Source: Lunularia cruciata (lineage: Eukaryota; Streptophyta; Marchantiopsida; Lunulariales; Lunulariaceae). From it: DNA of 64,000 nucleotides. Of this stretch, positions 46,659 through 57,280 are shown in pieces. The translations under genes were made by a program, and so were the position numbers. The stretch is taken from positions 19,783,001 through 19,847,000 of the forward strand of contig OX419758.1 in assembly GCA_948567375.1 (NCBI GenBank). Direction: 5' to 3'. The notes under the pieces were generated by a model that had not been told where the DNA came from, searched no databases, and worked only from the letters and a program-made list of their open reading frames with translations. Every line of letters starts with the position of its first letter. The first letter of the stretch is position 1.

Positions 46659-46881
46659 AACAGAAGATATACACCTAAAAAAATGGGAAGATACTCGATA
46701 CTTTAAAGTTCTACAATTCCGGGTATCTTCAAGAATAATCTGGAGCATCAATGTCATTTTGCCGCGCATAAATTACAAACGTGGGAATTACAAACGTGGG
46801 AAATTTGTACGCGCTGGCTATGTAAAACCTAGGCAAAGTAGAGCCACACTTACAGGAGTATAACAGGAGTGTCTAACTACT

Positions 46882-47885
46882 GCGCCGAACGGTTATATTT
46901 TAAAATTGAACATATGGTCGTCTGGAGGGTAAAAGACAGCACCTTTCGTGTTATACAACTAGATCGTACGTTACGATCACGTATGATCAGGAGAAAATAC
47001 GTACGCTCGAGGTCTATCTTTCATTTCTGCTCGAGCCTTTGTTTCGTGTTTCGACAACGTGACTGCGTGGAGACAACTCAAGTTTGAAGGACGAGAGGAC
47101 CGGGACTGCGATTGATCTATAAGTAAGAGAAGGAAGTTGGATAGCAAGTCCATCTCGATTGATCCTTGACTCACGTTCGAGGACAATAGTATCGGGACAG
47201 CGATTGATACGTAACTCAGGAAGTCCATGTCGATTGATCCTCGAACGAGGTTGTGGTCAGTTGCTGTAGAAGATCGGTGAGTTTGGAAAGCAATTTTGGA
47301 CGTGACCTCTGATGCATGCATTGTAGTTCGTCACGCGATGTCCAGTCTCTTGAATAGTAGTTACGTTCGGAATAGGTCAACCTTAGTGCCGAAAGATAAC
47401 AAAGTACAACAGAGGGCATGACTGGGGACTTCGACTGATAGTGCCTACACTGAGGACTTAAGCAATGAACGAGATGGTCAGTAACACTCCTATATGCTGT
47501 GTAAAAATCAATGTAGAGAGAGGCTTACATTCCATCGCGTTCCATTCATACTTCAGTCCGATTATGATTTTTGGGTTTACTGGTAAGTTCAACTACAAAG
47601 AAAATGACATTTCGAGGTCATTACACTGGCCGTGCAACTAGGATACCCCACACAAGTTTGTAATATATCCCGGACAGGCGGGCAAGTCCAAAAACGTTGT
47701 TGGAACCCCATAGTAGTTTGCAATGTAATCGGATGCAAAATTTTTATTGCAAGTTGGTCAAGTTGTCACATGCAAAGTAGACAGTTGAAGGAAGCAAGTA
47801 AGCCACAAAACCAGAAGTAGAAGCAACTTGGGACATACAAACAGCTTTATATGGATCAGCACTATAAGCATGGATCAACTTGATC
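46882..47885 (+). pseudogene. Duplicate of the AP2 gene's promoter and intron 1, lacking exon 1
   Basis: From GCGCCG at 46882 this follows the sequence upstream of the AP2 gene (from 51767). It then skips the segment corresponding to 52977-53205, which holds exon 1, having only about 45 unrelated bases (47581-47620). It rejoins at CTGGCCGTGCAACTAGGATA and follows intron 1 to 47885 (53474 in the gene). The TATA box (TATATAAA at 52866) reads TGTGTAAA at 47498-47505. It cannot make the AP2 protein. Whether it is a deleted copy or the pre-insertion state is open. Confidence 0.7.
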
Positions 47886-47984
47886 AGCGGTCGTAGCGAA
47901 AGACTGGATTGACATTGCCAATTTTGTTAACATATTTAAAGTTAATTACACTTGACATCTCTTTCAGCAGATTCAAAACTATTA

Positions 47985-48335
47985 GTCTTATTTCTCACAC
48001 TCCCTGACCTCAATACTCCATGTCTTAAAAGTTTCCAATACATCTAGCATCCTTCCATTTTGAGGACTAAATTTCTCACACTCCCTAACCATTATATCTT
48101 AAAAGTTTCCAATGATTTTAACATCAACCTTAAAATTGACTAAACTTGTCGATTGGGAAAATTTACTCATTTTATTTCTGACGCTTCCTAACCTCGATGT
48201 CTTAAAATTTTCCTACAAATTTTAGCATCCTTCCATTTTGAGGACTAAATTTCTCACTCTCTAACCTCAATATCTTAAAATTTTCTAATAATTTTAGCAT
48301 CAGACCATTTTAAGGACTAGATTTATAGGCTAAAA
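47985..48335. repeat. Degenerate tandem array, about four units of 75-100 bp
   Basis: Units share TTTCTCAC..TC(C)CTAACCTCAAT, then TCTTAAAA(G/T)TTTC, then TTTTAGCATC, then CCATTTTGAGGACTAAAT. They begin near 47993, 48070, 48176 and 48249. Non-coding. Confidence 0.65.
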
Positions 48336-48339
48336 TTAG

Positions 48340-49440
48340 TTATCTCGATGTCTCCAACAACAGATTTAAAAGAGACAATACTTGTTCATCAAACAAGTAT
48401 TTTAATTATTCAATGTAACACATAATAAAATATAAATAGATTTTATTAGATTATCTTCAAATACCTAGGGTAATTCGTGTACCTGCTCCATTTCTTGATA
48501 TGATAACTGTTTCTCAAACTCCCTCTCTAGAATTGGATTTAATCACATCAGAGTGATTTGTTACCATCACGGTAGGTCTATGTGGTTAGATTATACACTT
48601 GAAGGTAACATCGCTAGTCAACGATCACTACGTTGTTGAAGTGCTAACATATAGAAGGTTTCCGTATATGAATACTTTTGGACGTTGGCCTTCGGAAGGG
48701 ACTTCTACTAGGCTATTAAGCCTGCCTCTTGCTGTTAACTTAACTTGATGGTTGATTTTTAAGTTCCAAATGAGTCAGATTTGATGCAAATCGAGAAACA
48801 TTAATCCAACTAGTTCAGTGTTAGAGAACGTTGCGATGTCACCTCAGGATATCACTGCATGATGTCACCGCCCAACCTAACGTCTTGTAAACTTGATTAA
48901 GAGATCCTATATAAGTTGTATATCACGATGACCTACGATCGTCGATTCGCAAAAGGATTTGTGTGAATATCTTCTGTTCACGGGTTTGTGAATCATCCTG
49001 CATGACCTCAACATCCCCGGCAAAGAAATGAAATGAAATCTTCTACAAAATAGCAATTCTGGAAACTGTAAACAGAATTGTGAACGGCGGAGTCAATTTT
49101 CAAAGAACTAGTAAAATCTTACGTGTGTTTTTCAGCGGTAATCAGCACATTATATCTGTGTGGGTTGTGCGATTGTGATCTTGTTGTTATAGACATAAAA
49201 ATTATACTTATGTCTACAAATATAATTTTTATGAAAATTTATGCTACTAATTATAAATATTAGTTATTTAAATATTTAAAATATATACCTTTATCTTTTT
49301 AGACTTTCCTATCTTTCACTATGATCTTTAGTACTTGACATAATCCGTTGGATACATGTTTACTAATTTTGTATGATGAACTGGTTCTAGTTCTTATAGT
49401 TGACTTTGTATTGATAACTTAGTTCTCGGTCTTATAGTTG
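48340..49440. other. Intergenic DNA without a recognised gene
   Basis: AT-rich, with no long ORF. A TATATAAG box occurs near 48908. A 13-bp inverted repeat (CATAAAAATTATA and complement) lies at 49194-49235. I see nothing else that can be supported. Confidence 0.4.
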
Positions 49441-49467
49441 ACTGCTACAAGTGTTGAATGGCTGTCG

Positions 49468-49497
49468 TCAAACCTTGTCTTGAGACAAGGTTTGACA
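49468..49497. repeat. Perfect 14-bp palindrome arms
   Basis: GTCAAACCTTGTCT and its complement are separated by two bases, forming a tight hairpin. Not followed by a T run, so no terminator role is claimed. Confidence 0.7.
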
Positions 49498-49632
49498 TAT
49501 AATGAGCGTAACTCTTGTTTTGTGTTCCTAACGCATGCTTTGGTTCAATCTCGACCAATGGAGATGGACGAAGTTGTTCATACCCATATATCGGGATATA
49601 CTTATCGGGAAGCTTTCACGAATGGGGCCGTG

Positions 49633-49774
49633 CGATGAGAATGGAACGCCCAAAGCGGTGACTTGTCATCAACGCTTACTTATTGCCATGTGGAGGCGTG
49701 CTACGATGAGAATGGAACGCCCAAAGCAGTGACTTGTTATCAAGCACTTTCTTATTGCTAAGTCCCTTTCCGGT
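49633..49774. repeat. 71-bp direct duplication
   Basis: The block starting CGATGAGAATGGAACGCCCA occurs at 49633 and again at 49704, with few changes between units (GCGGTGACTTGTC versus GCAGTGACTTGTT). This zone and the following 400 bp are less AT-rich than the surroundings and could belong to the same organellar insertion as the rRNA fragment. That is only a guess. Confidence 0.6.
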
Positions 49775-50230
49775 GGGCGGGTTATACTTGCCCTCTTACT
49801 TCCTGCGGATAAAAGCGACCCCTCGGATCTAACCACTGTTTCCTACACGCGTCGTCCAGAAACCTTCGTTCTTGTGCTGAAGATGTTGTTTAGACTGCTG
49901 TTCCAAGTCATACAGGTAATCCACTCCATCTTGAACCACCGTCTTGTTTTGCATCTTACTAGTGATTTGCTGACCTTACAAATTATCAGTAGGGACTTCA
50001 TTAGATACAACCTCGTTAACTAAATCTTTAAAATTTAAGAGTTTTAAAGGAGACTGTGGATCATCGTATAGATAGACAATAGTCGCTATACCTCGGACAA
50101 TCTTAGTCTTTGATATGCATCAAAAAACAAATTAGAGCATTCTGAATCTAGTATTAACGTTATATGTTGTGGCCGGGATTTGGTTCTGGCATTTCTCCTT
50201 TTGTTACTTGTATGGGGCGAGTCCCCAAGC

Positions 50231-50398
50231 ACGTTATGTCAATAGCAGCTCCGGGTAGCTAAGTGATATGGAAGAACTGTTGAAAGCATCTAAGCGGGAA
50301 ATCCTTTCATAGACAAGTTCTCATACGAGGTGAAAGATCATTACTTCGATAGGCGAGAGGTGTAAGCACCACGAGGTGTTGAGCTTACTCGGTACTAA
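50231..50398 (+). pseudogene. 3' end of organellar/bacterial-type large-subunit rRNA (probable mitochondrial insertion)
   Basis: The sequence runs GTCAATAGCAGCTCCGGGTA, GCTAAG, then TGAAAGCATCTAAGCGGGAA, then AAGTTCTC. After a short variable part it reads TCGATAGGCGAGAGGTGTAA, GC, and finally GTTGAGCTTACTCGGTACTA. From known 23S-type rRNAs these are the conserved blocks of domain VI up to the GGTACTAA 3' end, in order. The rest of the rRNA is absent. Changes such as ACTGTTGAAAG for ACCGCTGAAAG look like decay of a nuclear copy. Mitochondrial origin is favoured over plastid because the plastid 3' end (4.5S) reads differently. Confidence 0.75.
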
Positions 50399-50403
50399 AA
50401 CTT

Positions 50404-50449
50404 CCCCCCCCGCCCCGGCCCGGCCGCCCGGCCGCCCGCCTGCCCGCCT
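50404..50449. repeat. Almost pure G/C tract
   Basis: About 45 bases on the plus strand are nearly all C and G (runs of C, then repeated CGGCC and CCGCC blocks), with a single T. It starts five bases after the rRNA 3' end. The minus strand carries many G runs, so G-quadruplex formation is possible. It stands out sharply from the AT-rich window. Confidence 0.85.
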
Positions 50450-50510
50450 TAATATGTCTGGAACCGAAGGGGACCCCCTTTGGTGACCTCTTTGTACCTA
50501 CACTACAATA

Positions 50511-51573
50511 GGGGTTTCAGATAGCGTTTTACGAGTACCTATAAAAATAATTTCGAGAAGTGTCTATAGTCAGTCAGGGGTGCGTGGTGGGGTACGTGGG
50601 GTACATTTTGTGGGTAATGTCCGTAACCATAGAAAATTTGATGGGTCATTTATTTTGTGACCCCTAAAATTTTACAAGGTTATGGCGGTGGGTATTACAT
50701 GGAATCAAAGTCCCGAAGGGATTTAAGTATTTGTGAAGGTGATAACCAGTTGATTACCGCAAAGGAGATTGATTACTAGTTGATTGCATAGAATCCGGTT
50801 GGGAGAAACCCTCTTTCATAAATTAGTGAATTTTTTAGCTTGTAACAATTTAGGGTGCTTTGTTTCCAAATTTTAAGAAAAAGTCACGGAAATAAATTTA
50901 CTTCCGTACAGGTTGATAGAATAGGTTTGGATAAAGATCACGAACTTTAAAAATGAACAAGATTGCAAAATAAAATTTGGAGATTTATGAGAAATCAGAA
51001 AAATTAATCAATGCAGAAACTTGATTACCTACGGAAATGGAATTAGTACCTCATTTCTCAAAATGTTGTATATCACCCTGTTATATGAAAAGGGGGTCTC
51101 CCGACCGGGTCCCTAACTTTTTCCGTCTGTCAAAGATTGTGTGGAAGCTATTTACGGTTTGTTACCGGTACCTCTAAAAATCCCATAAAATTTACTTTTG
51201 AAACCGCTTAATAAAGAGTTCCAATCAAGGGATAAAACGTGGATTTTCAATGACGGTTTCCAGGGGTAAAATAGAGATATTCGTAAATTTTTCTTGGGTA
51301 TCCATCGAATAAAGCTAGGATAAAAAAGGAATAGTGTCGTCAAAATTTTGATGTATTAAAAAATTTGAATAGACAAAAATTATGGGCAAAATTTCTACTT
51401 ATAAAGTTGTACTAATTGCCCATAACCTCTAAAATATTACAAGTCACATTTTTCAAACCCCATAAACAATTACAAAGATCCCGTAATGTTCCTGTAAAAT
51501 TCACATACCCCATCACGCTCCCATTAAACTTTCATGGATTTATACGGGTAAAGAAAAAACGCTAACTGAAACC
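50511..51573. mobile_element. Non-autonomous TIR element with ~190-bp terminal inverted repeats
   Basis: The left end GGGGTTTCAGATAGCGTTTT (50511) is mirrored by the right end, whose complement reads GGTTTCAGTTAGCGTTTTTT (from 51573 leftward). The similarity continues for about 190 bp on each side with moderate divergence (GTGGGGTA, TTTTACA, GGTTATGG blocks). The flanks ACTACAATA (left) and ACTCAATGT (right) could be a decayed 9-bp target duplication, which would suggest a Mutator-like element. No transposase inside. Confidence 0.6.
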
Positions 51574-51766
51574 ACTCAATGTGCTGCCCTCTAATGCAAT
51601 TGGCAGGTGTCCTTGACTTTGTGGGTTGAGATTAATAGCTCTCGAGGCTACGTTACAACAGTTCTACAAGAAGCAAATACAAACAAACGATGCGAGAACG
51701 AATTTCGTTATATGCCGGATGTCTCGGTGGGCTGTCTTTTGTTGTACTTTCCAAACCTAACTCCTG

Positions 51767-53020
51767 GCGCCGGAACCGCTTTGGTTTGAAGCTTGAACAC
51801 ATTGCCATCCGGCCGGTGAAAGACCGCATCTTTCGTATTCACTGGACGCAACCAGAAGATACGCGACGATAACGTATGATTAGGAGGAAATACGCACACT
51901 CGAGCGCTGTCTTTCGTTCGGCTCGAGCCTGTGTTTTAGTGTTTCGACAGCGTGACTGCGTGGAGACAACTCAAGTTCGAAGGACGATAGGACCGGAACT
52001 GCGATTGATACCTGACTCAGGAAGTCAATCTCGATTGATCCTTGAACTATATCGTGGTGGGTGGTTAAAGAAGATATAGATGCTATAAGTTTGGAGGTGA
52101 TTAGATGTGACCTCTAATACTTGCATCACTGTTCGTCAATTTATGTACCAGAGGTGAAGTTCGGAAGATGTCAACCTGAACGTACGCAGGCTCGAACCCT
52201 GTCTTTCGTTCTGTTCGAGCTTGTGTTAAGCATTTCGACAAAGTGACTGCGGGGAGATAACTCAAGTTCGAAGGATGATAGGACGAGGACTGCGATTTAT
52301 ACTTACTCAGGATGTCAATCTCAATTGATCCTTGAACTATACTGTGGTGGGTGGTTAAAGAAGATTGGTAAGTTTGGAAATCGATTTGGATGTGACCTCT
52401 AATCCTTGCATTACTCTTCGTCAATTTATATACCAGAGGTGAAGTTCGGAAGATGTCAACCTGAAAGTACGCACGCTCGGGCCCTGTCTCTCGTTCTGCT
52501 CGAGCCTGTGTATAGCACTTCGAAAAAGTGACTACGGGGAGACAACTCAAGTTCGAAGGACGATAGGACTAGGAATGCGGTTCTATACCTTACTCACGAA
52601 GTCCATTTCAATTGATCCTCGAACTAGATAGTCGTGAGTTTTATAGAGTATGTTGAGTTTGAGTTTGGAAAGTGATTTTGGACGTGACCTCTAATACATG
52701 CATCGCTGCTCGTCAGGCAATGCCCAGTCCCTTTATCACTAGTTATGGTCGGAAGATGTCCACCTGATTGCGGAAGAGTGTTTAAGTTGCGAAGAAGGGC
52801 TTCGGCTGATCAGTGCCTACAAAGAAGATTTAAGCAATGAACGAGAGGGTAACCTTCTTACATGCTATATAAACATCCATGCGAAGAGAGTCTTACGCAA
52901 TACGAAGAGAGTCTTATGTCCCACTCCATTCCACTCATACTTTCAGTTCTATTATCATGACACTATTGTGGTTTACCTCCGCATAAATTAGCCGTTAAAT
53001 TGGACTTTTAGTGTTGAAGG
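51767..53020 (+). promoter_or_regulatory. AP2 gene upstream region with three tandem 285-291 bp repeats
   Basis: The block beginning GTGACTGCG..GGAGA(C/T)AACTCAAG occurs at 51952, 52243 and 52528, periods 291 and 285. Each is followed by TTCGAAGGA, GATTGATCC and GTGACCTCTAAT. The last repeat runs into the core promoter. One related unit plus a partial one is seen in the 46.9-47.9 kb copy. The repeats may carry regulatory sites; this is inference. Confidence 0.7.
52866..52873 (+). promoter_or_regulatory. TATA box of the AP2 gene
   Basis: TATATAAA lies 161 bp before the chosen ATG. A start of transcription would be expected near 52895-52905. The duplicate copy has TGTGTAAA at the same place. 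Confidence 0.6.
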
Positions 53021-53026
53021 TCAAGA

Positions 53027-56000
53027 ATGAGGGTAACTCGTCCGGAGCTGGCTGTGCGCAATTGCACCTTGCAGATGGTGGATCACTTACGCCCTTACAA
53101 AGGGGTTACATTCTACAAGCGAACAGGTCGCTGGGAGGCCAATTTGTGGTATGAAAACCGACAACATTACCTAGGTAAACTTTATTCTATACCGGGTCTA
53201 TCTTTACTGGCCGTGCAACTAGGATATCCCACAGAAGCTTGCGATACATCTGGGACGCGCAAGTTTAACAAAGTTGTTTAGACCCCACAGAAGTTTTGAA
53301 TGTAATTGGATGCTAAATTTTCAAGAAGGTTGTTCAAGTTGTCACCCCGTCGAGGTAGACAGTCGAAGGAAGCTAGTAAGCCACAAAACCAAACGTAGAA
53401 GCAAGTTGGCACACGCAAACAGCTTGATATGGATCACCACTATGATCAAACTGTTTGTATGGATCAACTTGATTCTGCATCTAATTTGTGCCTTATTAGC
53501 TTGACAATGTTTCTTTCTATTGATGATTCTTTCTTCCCTTTTGTAAGCTCCAAATCCTATTGTTTTGAATACTATATAGGTAATAATTGTAGGAATTGTT
53601 TTTGACCTCCTTTATTCTCCAGAATTTGTTGTGAAGAAAAAGTTTTTATATTGGTTTATATTGGTTAATTAGTTTAATGGTTTACGATTGACCTGTAAAA
53701 TGAAATTAGTTCAAAGACACGTCATAACTGTTGTAGAGATTCTATATTTTGCTTTTTTAGAAGGAAACTAATTGCACATTTACACTACATTTTCTGGACA
53801 CGACTCATACTACTGAGTCACAAGTCAAAATTTTGTGGTAATTCTGCTCAGCCAATCAGAGATTATGTATAAATTAGCCAACTTGTTCAACATTCCTTGA
53901 GATTGATCTTTTGTCCATGGAAGATAAGGAGCAGGTTGTTATGATGCCAAGATCAGGATCAATAAATCTTTAATTGAGGTGCATTATGTTGTCAATCAAT
54001 GGGAGACCAAGGCATTCATTATAGATTATATATTCATTACACATGACTCGATTCGGTTCACAATCTACAAATGGTTTTCAATTGACGTTAGAGTAAGGAA
54101 TTCACTTTTATATTAAATTTGCTTCGGTCTAGGATGGTAGGTTGAAATGCTCCACATATCTTGACCAAGCACAAATTCAGCTTCATGTTTCATATCGTTT
54201 TGTGCGCTATTTACGTCAGAAGTGATCATGAGAGTGTGATGATATTGGTTGCTCTTTTTGGAACTTGCAGGTGCATCGTTTTCAGCTCTCGAAGCAGCTA
54301 GGTATATATATCAACATATCACCTCTTAGTATAGTCAAGTTTCAGATTCAATTCTAGATATCCAGAAGGTACCTTATGATCAATAGGATTACTGGGTGTA
54401 CTGTTATTATCCTTTATCACCCTTAATGCACTGGCAAATTTGAATTCAAGTTAGCTCTCCTCGAACGTTTACAGAGCTTACGATAAAGGGATCTTGTTCA
54501 CCCGCTCTGCTACAGAACAACTCAACTTTGATCCAAGCGACTACGTGGAAGAGATCAAACAGGTAATGTCCTTCTGTATAAAAGTATTCATCATGTTATT
54601 GATGTATTTAATTATGCATTTTGTAACTAAGGTGCATAAACAAATGTCTTCATTATAATTAAGCTAGTTTGTCCTTGAACCAAACTACATTCAGTTTTTT
54701 GTGTGTACCAAAGTTCACGGCAGATTTACTCATGGCGGGGAACTTTACCAGATGAGGGGGTTAAATTTTATCAGATACAGACAGTATCTACGGGACATCA
54801 GCCGCAAAGCGAACTGTCATATCGTGAACAAAGCGTACAAGGGCATTCTTGTGGATTTGAACGGTAGATGGGAGGTGAAATATTGCTTGAAGAACCTGGG
54901 AAAACCGAAGTAAGTATCCAATTCGATTTTGCCCGAATTTTCAGTCTCACTTAAGTACGTATATTTGACTCGCGTGGTTCAGTCCTCTCCGTCTAGATGA
55001 ACCTGAACCTATCACTTCTGAGAAGTTTCTAATGACAGTTTCTGTTCATATGTTCAGGTATATTTTTGTAGGTTGGTACAATACTGAGGATGAAGCTCTG
55101 AGGTAAAATGGAGGATTTAGTCCCTGACTACATCATAAGCAAGTCCTTTTGTAAGTCTACTTTTCTGAGTAAGGATATGTTATTTCTCTTCTCGTGCCTT
55201 AATGCTTGGGATACACGCTCTGAGCTTCGCAGGGCGTACAATTCAACAGCCTTGTTCCATGATGGTCCTATGGCAACCATCGAAAGCTTTTACTCAGGTA
55301 AACTGATTCTACGCTGCTACCCATTTGCTAAAACTTGCAGTGAATGTCAAATTTTCGTAAATGGTCCAGCGGAACACATTTCCTAATCCACAGGAACTGG
55401 TGGAAGCCTTTGTGGAGTGTTTATGCGTAGAGACTTAAAGCTCACAAAGATCAGATTCTGCATATGTTGAATATAACTTAGGGTTATGCTGTCGGCTCTC
55501 ATACCAGAAGAATTGTATCTTTGGTTTACAGGTTCTTACGACCGGCTTCAGGAGAGTGCACGTGCTGTAATAACTGGCGAAGCTGACAGTACGATAGGTA
55601 CTGAACACACTGCAGCGCCGCAACCTGCCACCATTATGGCCATTGACATAGGGGAGGCTGCTTCTACCGAGGTTGCAGAAAAATCTGCTTGTGAAGAGGT
55701 CCATTATGAAAATATCATAGTGAATCAGTGCCAAGAGGCTAAGTACCATTCACAACTAGAGGATAGAGAAAAGACATCGTCCTGTACGTCTCGAGAAGAT
55801 TCCTCTCTCATGCAAGAACATTCACCTCCCATTCAACGTCCAGAAGGTGACGTCTCTACGGACTTACAGAGTACCCAAAAGGACGATGAAAGACCATCAA
55901 AACGTCCTATGCAGGCTCAAGACCTCGGAAGCAGTTCAAGACCTCGGAAGCTCACAAACATTCAGAATTCTGCAGGCAATGATTTCTCATCAAGAACTCA

Positions 56001-56394
56001 TCAGCAATCTTCTTTGATGAGCATTACGATGGTTGTTCAACAACAAGTGCAGCATATTCTGGAATCAACCTTGAGTTGTCCGAGCAGTCCAGATCCAACA
56101 TCGATCATTCATCGGTCTATCACGACGGACTACTTGACCTTGATAGAACTCGAGGCTTGTTATTTCGATTTGGTTCATTCCGTTGAACTTCAACGTCATG
56201 TATTTTCATCCCAGATGCAGGTTTCAGATCTGAAACGAGCGTCTGACCTTTTCGACTATTTTGTTGGTCCAGGAGAGGATAGTGGGCATGGTCGACCCTC
56301 TTCCAATTCAGCAAGTATATCAAGGTCAAACGATGTTAGCTTACAGCATTTGAGATTCGAAGGACCTTTCGACGTCGATTTATCTTTAGCTTGA
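53027..56394 (+). CDS. Divergent two-AP2-domain transcription factor (AP2-lineage), seven exons
   Basis: Exons: 53027-53174, 54271-54301, 54475-54562, 54752-54909, 55058-55102, 55233-55297, 55532-56394. All borders are GT-AG, phases agree, and the sum is 1398 nt (465 aa plus stop). The first AP2 domain (residues 24-89) reads YKGVTFYKRTGRWEANLW, then YLG, then LEAARAYD. The linker and second domain (90-176) read MRGLNFIRYRQYLRDISRK, YKGILVDLNGRWEV, and YIFVGWYNTEDEALRAYN. This is the layout of DNA-binding euAP2 proteins, and the 31-nt exon and intron positions match what I know of that lineage. The C-terminal half (179-465) is Ser/Gln-rich and ends VDLSLA, a near-EAR motif. The N-terminus is unusually short, so an extra upstream exon is possible. 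No convincing miR172 site was found. Confidence 0.8.
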
Positions 56395-56403
56395 TATTGA
56401 TGA

Positions 56404-57280
56404 GCTGCTTGAGTCCATAAGCTTCTCATATGTAAACAAGTGTTGTATTTGCATACCGGCTATCTAGAGGTTTTTAGGACGACAATCTAGATTAATAAGG
56501 TACAGGTATGCTTTGGACATCTGGAGACTTTGCAGCGTGAGTCTTCGAGCTTCTTATATGTAGTTTGCAGTATCTTTGTACGTTGGCCATCTAGGGTTTT
56601 TAAGGATGATTGAGGTTCAATACGTTGGTATAAGTTATGCTCAAGACGTCTGAAGACATTTGCTGCTTGAATCGTTGAGCTTCTCATATGCAGCTGTGAA
56701 TTTTACTTACGCTGGCTATCTGAGGGTGATGAGATTCACTAAGTTAGAATAAGTTTTGGCTGAAACATCCGGAGACTTTCGCACCTTGAGTCCTTCAGAT
56801 TCTCATATGTAGGTACTGTACGCCAGCCATCTAGATATTGTGGAAGGAAAATTCACTACGTTAGTACAACTTGAAGGCATTCTTTGGACATTTGGAAAAT
56901 TTCAGCGTGAGGACTTCAACTTCTCAAATGTAAATATGATTTTCTTTGTACTCTTGCCATCTATGGATTTTGAAGGCGATAAGGTTCACTACGCTAGTAC
57001 AAGTTATGCTTTGGACATCTGAAAATGATTGCAGCTTGAGTCCTTCAGCTTCTAATTCTAATTTCTTCCTGGTTATCTAGGGATTCGAGGACGGTGAGTT
57101 TCACTGCGATAGTAGGAGTTATGCTTTGGACTTCTGGAGACTTTTGCAGCTCGAGTCCATCAGCTTTCTCATCAATGTTTAGCGTACACCGGCCATGGAG
57201 GGATTTCGCTCATTGGGTTCACTACATCATATTAGTACAAGTTATCTTTGGGACATATGGGGACTTCTGCGTAAATATAG
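56404..57280. repeat. Degenerate tandem array, about seven units of 115-140 bp
   Basis: Just after the AP2 stop codon, units share the order CTTCTCATATGTA, GGCCATCTAG, GGTTCACTACGTTAGTACAA, then TATGCTTTGGACATCTGGAG, and CTTTTGCAGC..GAGTC. CTTCTCATATG-like starts lie near 56413, 56543, 56668, 56792, 56905, 57044 and 57158. Part of it could be the 3' untranslated region. Confidence 0.7.

Noticed and set aside
47985-48335. CRISPR-like array
   Set aside because: Units are degenerate throughout, with no constant repeat and unique spacer pattern, and the genome is eukaryotic.
49468-49497. Rho-independent terminator
   Set aside because: The hairpin is strong, but there is no T run, and the window is plant nuclear DNA.
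51607-52079. Open frames around 51.6-52.1 kb and 46.87-47.09 kb sharing VFRQRDCVETTQV as a conserved protein
   Set aside because: The similarity is that of duplicated promoter DNA. The frames are not maintained outside a short stretch, and no splice or start signals support translation.
54695-54751. Earlier start of AP2 exon 4 at 54695 (also in phase)
   Set aside because: The acceptor at 54750-54751 gives KQ|MRGLN, matching the KQ|M junction of euAP2 proteins. The longer version would add 19 residues with no counterpart. It remains an alternative.
55486-55531. Start of an independent gene at 55486 (302-codon frame)
   Set aside because: The first 46 bases are intron 6. A good acceptor TTTACAG at 55525-55531 joins the rest to exon 6 in phase.
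55972-55995. CTGCAGGCAATGATTTCTCA in the last AP2 exon as a miR172 target
   Set aside because: It shares the first six or so bases with the usual site but lacks the CATCATCAGGATTCT part.
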